In this document: piece after piece, positions 40,913 to 51,800 of the stretch
Layout: each line of letters starts with the position of its first letter
Position numbering within the stretch: position 1 is the first letter of the stretch
Assembly: GCF_023101765.2 (NCBI RefSeq)
Contig: NC_064221.1
Span: 10,783,465 to 10,847,464, forward strand
DNA: 64,000 bases
Direction: 5' to 3'
Source: Spodoptera frugiperda
Taxonomy: Eukaryota > Arthropoda > Insecta > Lepidoptera > Noctuidae
Made by a program: the position numbers and the translations under genes
Notes under the pieces: model-generated
Database searches by the model: none
What the model was told of the DNA's origin: nothing
Seen by the model: only the letters and a program-made list of their open reading frames with translations

Positions 40913-41514
40913 CTTATTCAACCCATGTGCAGACAAGAAGTGCAATAATATTAAACGTTATTTATTTTACTGGATTAAACTAACGCATAGAGAATCAGTA
41001 TCAAAACCGAAGTTTCATTCATGTATTGCGAAAATTTCAAATGATAATAAAATATTTCTAATTGTAATTTTATGAAAATGTTTCCTTATGTTTCAGTGCA
41101 GAGGGTATCAATGATGCGTGACCGAAGCCCATCATAATATCCCTTCAGTAAAAAATATATAAATATAGAATGAATGTTCTTTAGTTTACAAAACGTACTA
41201 ACTATTCGTAACACAGTTGTACAATATACGTGGCTTTACGCTTTAATATTACGATTGACCAATCACAATGCGCCCGACACTTATGGTTTCACATAACGAC
41301 CAATCGGAGCACTTATTTTATTGCTTTCTCTATCAACATATATACTTACTTTCAGCAGATATTTGAGACGACACGGAGGAATCTATGTGTGACGTCACGT
41401 AGGTCATTGAATGCATTACAAGGAATGTGAATATCAGTATTCTACGACACCGCCCTTCTGTCATGTTTGTGATGTCCTGCAAAGTTAATGATTAGTTGAC
41501 ACACTCACACAACG

Positions 41515-41762
41515 TCACGCCTTTTATCATATGTAGGCAGAGGTGCACATTACGGCACGTAATGCCGTTATACAATGTATACCCACTTTTCACCATTTGT
41601 GTATCAAGTTTCCATGTAATAAGGGGTGAGCCTATTGCCATATACGTACTGGACTTTCAAAAATCCGAAAACAGCCCAGTAATACTTTACCCGACCCGGG
41701 AATCGAACCCGAGACCTCTTGTTCGGCAGTCGTACTAGCGACCACTTGACCAACGAGGCAGT
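41515..41762 (-). mobile_element. tRNA-derived SINE, family 2, fullest copy
   Basis: The head (right end, minus strand) has a tRNA-like 5' region with a B box GGGTTCGATTCCCGGG around 41695-41710 and an A-box-like 'agtggtcgctagtacgac'. The tail toward 41520 contains 'cattacggcacgtaatgcc'. Partial copies lie at 6055, 33470 and 58702. Confidence 0.75.
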
Positions 41763-42312
41763 CAATGATTAGTTGGATAGGTACTTAATGACATAGGCGA
41801 TTGATGGATTACCTAGACTAAGAATGGACCTATGTTAGTAGGTGTAGTGCTAGAGGATACAGGAAATAAATATCGTAGAATCGATGAGGATGTTTAGCAA
41901 CTTGGTTCGTATTCGAGTATTTGCTTCACGTTCATGTAATTGAGTACACGCATCCTGTTGCCTTCGGACGCAGCGGTTTCAGTTGCAATTTAGTGCATTT
42001 TTACACACGCATTTACTGAAACCGAGTAGCTAACTACCTACCTAGGTTTTTGTCCAGTGACGCAAGATTTTATACATATTTTAAACACTTACCTAATACG
42101 CTGACACCGAAATGTTACAATACAAATATCCGAATCCAATTCAGTCCAATTGCTATTATGTTACTATTTCCTGACGCCATAAAACCAAACTACATAAAGG
42201 AGCTTATAGAAAATATTTTATTACAATATTTACACGATAACTATACACAGAATACTATATACAATACAAGACATTTTAGTTTTAGGTACACGTGACTTGA
42301 ATAGAACGAGGG

Positions 42313-42318
42313 TTTATT
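42313..42318 (-). promoter_or_regulatory. Cuticle-like gene poly(A) signal candidate
   Basis: AATAAA on the minus strand about 30 bp past the stop. A second one lies at 42216-42221. Confidence 0.4.
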
Positions 42319-42346
42319 TTTGAGAAAACATTTTCGTGTCTATTGC

Positions 42347-44294
42347 TTAATGCCATCCTTTGCCCCAGCCTGAGCCCCAGCCGTAGCCGGTCCACCCGCC
42401 GAGGGACGAGCCCCAGCCGAGCCCGCTCCAGCCCACACTGACGGGAGCAGCGATGACGGGAGTGCGGATGATGGGAGCGGTGACGATGGGGGAGGACACC
42501 ACGTGGCGCACGACCGGCGCGGACACCACAACGCGAGGGATCGTCACTCCGTGGTTGATCACGCTGGAGCTTACAGAGTATGATGGCAGCAAGACGGGAG
42601 AGGCTGGAGGACAAACAACGATATCTCTAAACCAAAAACGTAAGAAAAATATCACAATTTAGGGCCAAATCATCAGTTAGAAAATCAGTCTCATTTATCC
42701 GCCGTACTCAGAGTCATTCTTCAATAACCTACCTATCGGTAGATTTGCCTACCAGAGGTAGATTTTGCCATTTTTATGGAGCTTATGGTTAATGTTTACT
42801 TAACTCAATCCTTGGTGATTGTTTTATGAACAAAATCGTTACTAAGGAATACTTTAAGTAATCGTTACATGTCTCTGACGGCAGTTTAACTTTAACTAAG
42901 ATTGTAGCTGATAACAATTTAAACGGTGATGTAACATCTTATCTAACGAGTGGGTTTAACCAAAGTCCATAGATAACTAGCCAAGTACCTACCTAGAGGT
43001 AGAGATAGTGCATAAAGGAAGTATTGAGTTTTCTTTAGATAGGAGAAGTGTACGATGCAAATTCAAGACTAATATTGTAGGTGTTACAGCTGAAATTAGC
43101 GTGTTTTACAAAGAAGAGGCTAATAGTTTAGCAGTACGACCTGTTGATGATGATGATTTATTATAAGACAGTATTAAAATTGTCTCAAATGATGACTGTC
43201 TCAAGCAGTACCCTCAGTACGAGTTTACTTTGCGTTTAACATTTTACGAATAAAGTAATCGAAACGAGAGCGCGTTCGGCGCTCTGATTGGTTGGTTTAT
43301 TTGAGCCGCCAATGAGAGCACCGAACGCGCTTTCGTTTCGATTAGTTTAAACGTAACGCCTGACGTGTATAGTGGAAACTAAACCAACAGTTTACTGATA
43401 GAGATACCTACTTTGGGCAATCATTTTCCAATTAGTTTAAAAACTAGATGTTTAGTGGATCTGAAGAGTTTAACTGTCAGTATATTTTTGAGTAAGATGA
43501 AGGCAAGCAAATGAACTTTTGCTTACCTTAGCGGAATTTTCTATGCATGGACTTGGATTTAGTGTTCAAATAGTGTCTATAATGAAATGAGGAGTTACCG
43601 AGGCCCAGTCCCAGTGGTGGGACAGGGTTGGCGACCACCATGCCGATCAGGGCCAGTACTAATGCCACCTGGGGAACAAAATGTTTACATTAGAAAGTTT
43701 ATTGGAAGTTGGTTTAATGACCTTGGTATGATTAGAGAAACGGAATAGAAGGTGACTAAGAGAAATGGGAGTGACTTAACTTAAGCAGAATATAACCCCA
43801 GACGTATGATAGTTTGGCAATAAACATTTTACAGAACTAAGAAAAAGACACACTTGAGTAATGCATTTAAAGACAGTTAACTAAATGCATTTTTAATTAA
43901 ACACAGTATGATTTTCTCCTGCGTCGAGGGTACGTTTACAAACATACAAGTACACATGACATGCAGACCCGAAACTACAATTTGAGGATCACACAAAGAG
44001 TTGCTCCGTGCGGGAATCGAACCCGTAACACGTAGGTAGGTAGCAAGCAAACGCACCAACCGTACAGTCAAACATTAGATGTGTTAGGCTTATTTTAAGT
44101 ACTTTTCTAAAATGGCAAATTAATTGCAGGATGATTAATTAACAATTTTAATCAGGCACTAAAACTATCACTGCCAAAATATAAATAAAAGTAATTTTAG
44201 GCACAATTTCCCCGAAAATCTTAACTTTAACGGACAACCGAAAACAATTTCCCAAAATCACTCAACAAGTACAAGTACTTACCGCGCACTTCAT
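42347..44294 (-). CDS. Small secreted cuticle-like protein, Gly/Trp-rich C-terminus
   Basis: Three coding exons, 44283-44294, 43599-43668 and 42347-42624, give 119 residues. The first exon holds only MKCA, a very common design for insect cuticle genes, where the intron interrupts the signal peptide. The signal runs MKCAVALVLALIGMVVA with likely cleavage before NPVP. The middle (about residues 45-90) is rich in Val, Pro, Ser and Ile, with repeated AP and SP steps. The end is a block of GWG and GYG repeats closing KGWH. No chitin-binding Rebers-Riddiford motif is seen, so this is a low-complexity structural protein of cuticle or a similar secreted matrix. A TATA box lies upstream. The product class is inferred from composition and gene structure. 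Confidence 0.75.
43250..43350. mobile_element. Palindromic MITE, family 5, copy 1
   Basis: Two arms of about 35 bp, 'aatcgaaacgagagcgcg' on the left and its near reverse complement on the right, surround a short centre with CCAAT-like motifs. A related copy is at 51128-51222. It lies in intron 2 of the cuticle-like gene. Confidence 0.6.
43890..44070 (-). mobile_element. tRNA-derived SINE, family 1, copy 3
   Basis: It shares 'gttgctccgtgcgggaatcg' with copy 1. It lies in intron 1 of the cuticle-like gene. Confidence 0.7.
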
Positions 44295-44356
44295 GTTTAG
44301 TCTATTTACAGGTTTGCACTGAAACGTAAACTGAATCACTTGTGATTAGCATCGGG

Positions 44357-44364
44357 TTTATATA
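44357..44364 (-). promoter_or_regulatory. TATA box of the cuticle-like gene
   Basis: TATATAAA on the minus strand, 63 bp before the start codon. It is well placed for transcription starting near 44330. Confidence 0.65.
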
Positions 44365-44715
44365 TCAAGTGCGGTAGGCAGGACACGCATCACTACCTCC
44401 ATGTATCCTGCCGGGAAACTTTGCAACGCGCTGCATTAAACATTATATGCCCTTTCGACAGGTCTAGTTTTACTTTTGAAAGAGTTTATGATTCAAGTTG
44501 GTTGAAACATTCGCTTGTAAAGGGATATTAATTATTAACACGTAGTTTTGAGTAGGGTGCGAATGGTCTAAATTAATTATCGATACAAATATTAATGTGT
44601 AATCTCTGGATCGATGTAGGCTTTTTCACAGCATAGGCTGAATAAGTGTCCACTGCTGACAAAAGACTTCTCACCTGGAAATTATAAGCTAAGATATTTT
44701 TTTTACATGGAAAGA

Positions 44716-44905
44716 TGTTTGTTATGGATGCTTGACATCGATAAATCGCATACTCGAGCTGCACATCTTCCATCTGCCTCGCACAGCTATTTTGCGGCGG
44801 CTCATCTTCCTCGCACCGCTACATAGCTTAGTATCAGTACATATCTGGTTAAGCACATTTATGGTGGAAAAGCATAGCATAGTGCTGCATAATGGAAGGG
44901 TGACA
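44716..44905. mobile_element. Possible MITE, family 6, copy 1
   Basis: It shares 'atactcgagc', 'catcttcctcgcac' and 'ggtggaaaagcat'-like blocks, in order, with 45757-46062. Confidence 0.45.
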
Positions 44906-44997
44906 TTCCCATTAGTTTTGATGGCAAGGAGTTTAAACTGCCCAGCGACCATAGGTTTGACTGCAGAGTGACTAATAAACCATCGGGGCATTTTTTT

Positions 44998-45150
44998 TAA
45001 GGAATAAAAATCATCCAAAAAATCTTCTCCTGCCTTGGGCGAGGCGAGAGGAAGTTTCAGACTCTTACTGACCGATTCCCCGTTCCTACTCCTGCTTTTC
45101 GAGCCGGAACCCCGGTAAACCCGACTACCTAGTAGTCCGCAGCTCCGGAT
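44998..45150 (-). repeat. Dispersed repeat family 3, copy 4
   Basis: Reverse-oriented copy with 'ctgccttgggcgaggcgag' and 'tagtagtccgcagctccgg'. Confidence 0.65.
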
Positions 45151-45535
45151 AAACCATTGGGGGCTACCGTGTTTTTGAACGACGACGTTAAGATAAACCT
45201 CTCGTTTTTCGTCCAATAGGGAATTATCTAGTGTCTACTAACCAAAATCTACGTCACACATTGACCAATAAATGTGCCAGTTAAAATAACAAAAAGCAAT
45301 ACAATTTGGAATGTTAATGCAGCATTTATTACATGGTAATAAAGTCTGTTTTTGCGGTGATAATGACAGGAACTAATATATTACCGTACAATTGCATTAT
45401 TGGATTACGTTAATCACATCGCGCCGGCAACTGACTGAATAATTGAGCTTTTTATTCAAATATACGTACTTACCTTACCTATATACATAAATACTATAAA
45501 TACTGAACAGCAACTCTGTTTAAACAGACTTTTCA

Positions 45536-45692
45536 GGAGCTGCGGTCTAACTAGCGGGTTTACTGAGGCTCCGGCTCGACAAGCAGGAGTAGGAATGGGG
45601 TGGTTTTTAGTCAGTAAGAGTCTGACACTCCCTCTCGCCTCGCCCAGAGTGGGAAAGTCATTAGACGATTTTCCCCCCTTAAAAAAGGAGTC
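45536..45692 (+). repeat. Dispersed repeat family 3, copy 5
   Basis: Forward copy with 'caggagctgcggtctaacta' and 'gtcagtaagagtctgacac', ending in an A run. With copy 4 it forms a large inverted pair. Confidence 0.65.
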
Positions 45693-45756
45693 ACTATTCA
45701 CGTTGCATCATTTGACAAATGCATGCATCCTTTACAAACATAGGCGACCTATATTG

Positions 45757-46062
45757 GGGCATTTCCACCAGAGATGATGATGAGAGATGTGATGCTGCGC
45801 TGCTGTGGATGCGTTTGGCTTCCACCAATCATAATCATTAGAACAAATAGTTAGTATTAGCACTGGTAACATAGATGCGTGTGTGCTATGGACGGTTTCC
45901 CTACTATCGATACATCGTATACCTATACTCGAGCAGCGCATCTTCCTCGCACGCTATATAGCTTAAGTTACAGTGGGTACGGTCATTTAGTTTCACAGCT
46001 TAGCTATTACACATTCTTAGTATACGTACAAAGCACATCTCTAGTGGAAAAGTACTCCTTTA
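45757..46062. mobile_element. Possible MITE, family 6, copy 2
   Basis: The ends are 'catttccaccagagatg' and 'acatctctagtggaaa', which are inverted to each other. The interior resembles 44716-44905. Confidence 0.5.
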
Positions 46063-46634
46063 TTTTTCTTCTAATCCGCCTATTTTTATAAATATCTATA
46101 TATCTAGGTCAAGGGCATATCAAAAAACCACGTCGAATAAATAAAACAAATATTATAAAGGGACCTCTTTAATTAATAATTAAATAAATCAGCATAATAA
46201 CATCTTAATAAAATCAAAAAATCTACTAAATAGACCAATCTGGCCTATTACAGCACGCCAACAAAATAATGCGAAGCTAATGTCGACCAATCATATTACA
46301 TACACATTCAGTATTGAATATAAAACACCTTCCGATTGGTTGAAATTTCCGTTAAACTAAAATAGACGTCATAGATAACATACCATTGTAGAATGTCGAA
46401 AACTAATTTATAATATTTTTATTGCTAAAAAATATTTGCTGATCTGTTTGTTCGTAAAATAATGTCATCAAAAATGTATTTATTTCTTTCTTCCAAGGAC
46501 AGGCGCAGTGCGCATGTGCAATGTGCATGCGTACAGATTACATGATAGTGGTGCATTAGTTTCGCGTCGTTCGTTCTATTAACACGTCTTTAAGCTAAGC
46601 TGTAGCTTCATAAAGTCGACGATACTCGTTGACG

Positions 46635-48405
46635 TTACTGAAAAGAAGAAAAAATAAAATTAATCATTATATTTTGTACACGTCGGAGAGTCATGCTAAA
46701 GTAGAATTGGGCAGGCTTGACCATAGCATGGCGTCACAGAAAACCGATGCTATGTGAGTGACATAACTCTCTCCCAATCCCTAATCCTTAATAGGTTTGA
46801 CCATCATATCCTCTAAAATTTGGTACAACAAGTAAACAATTTCACTAAAGGGGCAATATCTAGGCATTATTTATTTATTTGCCTTTCTAAAGTACCTATT
46901 ACTGTAATTTATATTACCTTCCACCGGTCGTTGTCATAGTCCCACTGGGATGAGATACCGTCGATGGGGTTCACGCGAAGTTCCAGCATCCGCCGCAGCT
47001 GTACCTTTTGTGAACTTTTTGACAGACTCGGGGGTAGGGGCTCGTACACTGCCGATGTAGATATCGTTGTAGATAGAGACCAATCGCCAAGTGTGGGAGA
47101 GCCATGCTTCGGCACGAATGGGCGGCCTCACAGAAAACCGACGTGAAACAACGCTTGCATTGTGTTTCATTGTGTGAGTGAGGTTACCGGAGGCCCAATT
47201 AACCCTTTCCCCATTTTCCCAATCCCAGATTTCGCAACACACTTGTAACGCCTCTGGTATTTCGGGTGTCCATAGGCGGCGGCGATTGCTTACCATCAGG
47301 TTGATAGATAAAAAAATATCGGTCAGGATATAATATAACCAGCTAATATCCAGTTAGCGGGCCCTTATGTCCGTCAAGCTCTGAAATTTGTCTAGATAGA
47401 TGGACCCTCAGAGCCTTTTAAATTATCCTGTGCACGCAGTAATCGGGTTACTCCAGCACAATTTCAGACCAAACTGCTTTAAATATAACATGACTTTAGT
47501 CCTTATCAACAAATTAATAAATGATTAATATACATACCGTAATAATGGAGGAATATAAACATCCAGAAAGCGAAAGATACCATGAACAAGCCCACTCCAA
47601 CCACAACCTTCCACTGCCCCGTTGGGTGTTTGAACTCGGTAAAAGTTTGACAGAACGACGCTCTGTACAATGCCTTCTTTTCTTCACAGCATAACATTCG
47701 CCAATCACCTTTCTCTTTCTCTCGTAATGCCTGGAAGCAGGAGAGAGCATTCAAACAGTTGTTTCATATACAAATCTGCCTAAACCTCGCTATACTTTAG
47801 GTATAGTTAAATTGTCAGGAAGTAAAATCATCTTTATTGAACTAAATTGTATTCCGAGTGTCCCTGTTTTGCTTTAAAAACTGAACTGAAACTGACGTAA
47901 ATACTTGCTGCAACCATAAATGCACGTTATTGTGTCTGTCTGTCAGTACATTATTGCAAAGCTATTTGCTCGACACAAGTCCAGGCTCATGAAGAAGAAC
48001 GAGCATAAAACAGTTCACATATTTCGGAAGTCACACAAAAGTACGTTTGAGACATACTTCGACATTTAACACAGACATCAAAAAGTTACAAGTTTCATCT
48101 CATAACCAACGACTCGCTGCCTTATTATGTCATCACTCCAGCTTGTGGATTGAAGCATTGCTCTACAGTGCAGTAGACAAATAAAAAATAGCAAATATGA
48201 AATACATTACACAGATATCTCTGGTGTTTTCTTTAAACCTCACGGCAGGGAAGGGAAAGTGAGCATCGTCCTTGTAATTGGCACTACCGTTTACCCCGAA
48301 CCCGACCCAGTCCCGGTTCCCGATCCTACATCTATGGTGAATGTTCCTAACTCTAACCGCTAATGACGAATAAATGCCGGAAGATTTCAGCGTAAGTAAA
48401 TACAT
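46635..48405 (-). CDS. COX4: Cytochrome c oxidase subunit 4, mitochondrial (diverged)
   Basis: Coding exons 48211-48405, 47538-47730 and 46909/46918-47048, with a likely last exon starting at 46637. The presequence MYLLTLKSSGIYSSLAVRVR is basic and free of acidic residues, as for mitochondrial import. Diagnostic blocks are ALREKEKGDW, EEKKALYRASF, one membrane helix (VVVGVGLFMVSFAFWMFIFL) and VNPIDGISSQWDYDNDRWK. COX4 is the largest nuclear subunit of complex IV in the inner membrane and regulates it by adenine nucleotides. The third exon ends AAG|GTAAT. Spliced to the strong acceptor before 46637, the next codon is TAA, so the protein ends at WK (173 residues); unspliced it would end WKVI. 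Unusual cysteines (CC at the end of the matrix part, C in RASFCQTF) suggest a tissue-specific paralog, which is inference. Confidence 0.9.
47080..47312 (-). repeat. Dispersed repeat family 4, copy 2
   Basis: Reverse-oriented copy, 'gagccatgcttcggcacga' to 'gattgcttaccatcagg'. It lies in COX4 intron 2, starting about 30 bp upstream of exon 3. Confidence 0.65.
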
Positions 48406-48831
48406 TTTCGTTCCTTGGTCGGAACGAAATTGACAAATGACAGTTGATTTTTCAAATTCAATCGCTGTTTTAATGGCTGTTGTCAATTTGTTAGTGAAAA
48501 GAGGTTGGTGATTGTGTTGTAAACTTTTTTTGTATTTAGGTATAGATAGATTTATTTATTTAGATTGTGTTTCGAATGAATTCTTTTGCCTTTCGACTAA
48601 TCGAGTTTGATTTTCGCACGGGACAAAAAATAATAAATAAATTATATGTCTTAACTCATAAAGTTAATTGTGTTTGTACCTAGAGATTGAGTCTTTAAAG
48701 AAATCAAATCAGTACAAGACTTTGCAGTGGTACGACTGTTTATTGAGATACAATTTTGAAATATTCACTGATATATAATATCTTCACAGGTGTATTTAAT
48801 TGCATATTAACCTAACACTCATACATTTATT
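48406..48831. other. Short gap between COX4 start and SPH-B stop
   Basis: No coding signal. It must hold the COX4 promoter and 5' UTR and the SPH-B 3' UTR. Confidence 0.6.
48739..48744 (-). promoter_or_regulatory. SPH-B poly(A) signal candidate
   Basis: AATAAA on the minus strand, about 88 bp past the SPH-B stop. Confidence 0.55.
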
Positions 48832-51800
48832 TTAACCTGCGTTCTCCAAAAGCAACTTGTAAATGTCACCAGATCCAACTATAAGCTTAAACAGATTCTC
48901 AGTACTATTGCGATTCCCTTTATTGGCATTTTTCTTCAGCTTCATACTTTTCATTAGTTTCGCTAGCATTCTTAATTTTTCATCACTTTCATCATCTCTA
49001 TTATTTTCTGTATTCAATTTAACTTTTTTGCCGTCTTTTTTAATATTTCTAGTGATTACGTCCACGGGGTCATTGCTATTGTCTGCATCATCTTTACTTT
49101 GTTGAACTAACTTTTTAATGTCTTCTTCATCAGCCAAATTGTCACTATCATATGTTGCTGCTGTTTTCATTTTCATTACCTCATAGATTTTATCCATCAT
49201 TAACTTTTCAACGTCCGTTTTCGGATTCGCACTGATTAACTGCTTTTTCTTATGTTTAGTTGATTCTTGAACTACAGCATCTTCTGCAATAACATTCTTC
49301 TTTTTCTTAAGAATATCTTCAATAGCTTTGAAATAGATTTGCTTTTTTAATTCGTCACCAAAGGCATGTTCATCCTCGTTGTCTCCATTTGAAGTTTGTT
49401 TCTTCTTTTCCTTAGCATCAATGGTTTCGTCATCTTTATTTTTATCCTGATTTTTTTGTCTCCTTTTCTTATGAATATCTATTCTTTTAACTTTATCTTC
49501 CTTATTTTTAACTACTCTGGCTCTTAGATTTTCCAAATATTCGGCGACAGCTTTTTTACCTTCATCCTTCTCGTATTTTTCAGTGGTATCATCTATCATC
49601 ATTGTCATCTTTCTCTGGGTAGTGCGGTGTACCTCTTTTTCTCGTGTAGTAATTTTCTGCTTCTTTTTCTTTCCTTTTCTTTTGACGTGTTTATTATTTT
49701 TCTTTCCTTTTCCTTTGACGTGTTTATTATTTTTCTTTACTTTTTTATTATCATCATCACCATCATCATCATCTGGAATTTTCTTTTTCTTATTACTATT
49801 TGAATGTTTACGCTCCAAAGAAATGCGTTGCTCTGTATTGCTGTCGTTTTCACTGTCGCCTTCTCTATCATCTTCATGACTTTTACCAAAGTCGTCCGTC
49901 TCATCTAGATCTTTATTTTGTAGTCTTTTTTTCGTCAAGCCTGCCAAATAAGGGTTCGTGTCAACCAACTTGACCTTTTTATGTTTATCGTTTTTGTTGA
50001 TCAATTTTGCGATTTCATGTTCACTATCATCATCAAATAAATTTTCATCGGATCCCAGGATTTCGTTTAAGTTTATGTTATCTACCAGACCCTCGATAAC
50101 CTCGTCTACTTTTTGTTGGTCTTCAGAACTTCCTAATTCATCTTCATCATTATATTCATCACTATAATCATCAATATTTTCTTTGTCTTCATCGCTATAA
50201 CCGTAACTCACATCGGATAGTTGTTTAGATTCAGCTTTCGCGTAAGGTGGTGTGATCATTTCCTCAGAGGCAAAAATATCGTATTCCTTAACTAACTTCC
50301 TAGTGACTCTTGTTTTTTGATTATTGTTTACTGCAGGAGTAGTACGCTCTGTGGCAGGTCTCAGGTTTAATGGCCTTTTCACTATCCTAGTCTTGGTAGT
50401 ACTCAACTTGTTTTGGTCGAGATCTTTTATATTTGGACCCTTTCCAATTTTCTGTTTATGTTTACGTTTTAATTTCTTTTTCCTTATCATTTTCTTCTTT
50501 TTGTTTTTCTTTTTAACATGTATTTCTGACCCTATCTCTTCCTCACTATCTGTTTCTTCATCATTGCCTGAAGATTCAGTGACTTCTTCGCTATCAAATA
50601 ATGTTTCGAGGAAATCTGTAAAATCTTGTTTTCCTGTTCGAATTGCCTTTTTTACATTTTCTGTGGTCGATTCTGCTGTAGTGTCAAAATCTTCAGTTAT
50701 TGGCTGTATATTAAGATTTGCAGACGTATGTATGTAAGTGGCAGCTATATTAAATGTTGTTCTCTTAGCTGGTTTGCGTGTCGTCAAAGCTTTCCCAGAT
50801 GGTACCTCCTGTAACAAGAAATTACGGTTTTTTTTCTAAATTGATACACTTACCGTTTTTGTTTCTATGCACTACACAGGGACATGTAATAGCATGATTA
50901 GTAAACATATAAATAAAGACAAGCACCTGTTCCATGATTTGCTCGATCCAGTCAGTGTAGTAGCCCAGTTTGGTGAATACAGTGGGAGCGTCAGGAGCTC
51001 CGCAACTTGGAGAACCGAAGCTGACGACTCCTACGAGAACGCCGTCAACAACGCCCGGACCTCCTGCGTCACGCTGGTGATATACAAGTTATCATTAATC
51101 GTTTTATGATTCCAGTACCAGTCCGTAATCAAAACGAGAGCGGGGCTCTGATTGACCGGCTCGCATAAACCAACCAATCAGAGTGCTGACCGCGCTCTTC
51201 TTTCGATTACTTTAAACGTAAAGTAAAATCGTACTAAGTGTACAATTAGAAATGATGATATCTGAAAATGGCTGGTAGTATAGTATATGGTAGTAAAAAA
51301 AAAAAAAGTATAGTATATGGTAGGATATGAAAAGGTTATGCTCAGAGGCGAGCTTATGATTGACAAGTCATTTAGCTACTTTGAAAATTCTCAGTAAAGT
51401 AAAGGATGTTTAGAAATGCGCTCGATGAGTAAGTGGGCTCATCTCCATTGGATTCATATTATATTAATTTAATAAGGTTTAACCATTTAGTAAGAAGATC
51501 ACATTATTTTGTGATTCTATATACTGTATGTAATGTAGTGGTATATAATGTACTGGTAAGAGCCAACAATTGAGTTCTGTGACGTGATTGGCTGATGATG
51601 ATGATGGTGATGACGATGATACAAAATATTACATTATCAAAGACCAACATACATTACACGCGCCGCCGCCCTTGGAGAAGAATCCAGCGCAGAAGTTATG
51701 GCGCGTCACGAACTCGCTGTTGATGGAAGTACATTTTAAAAGGCTATAGCGATGGGCTTTGGGAGAAGAGGCTTCATACAAAATAATTTCTGGTATTAGA

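Larger units (their letters stand above)
40913..42346. other. Intergenic stretch between SPH-A and the cuticle-like gene
   Basis: No gene seen. It holds a full-length family-2 SINE (41515-41762), and otherwise AT-rich DNA with no clear structure. Confidence 0.55.

Noticed and set aside
46909..46917. COX4 ending as WKVI by reading through
   Set aside because: Not excluded, but the GTAAT donor and a strong pyrimidine-tract acceptor before 46637 favour splicing, with TAA as the next codon.
49583..49879. Ser/Phe-rich ORFs on the plus strand across 48863-50814
   Set aside because: They are the antisense of the Lys/Asp/Glu-rich SPH-B tail, whose composition removes stops on both strands.
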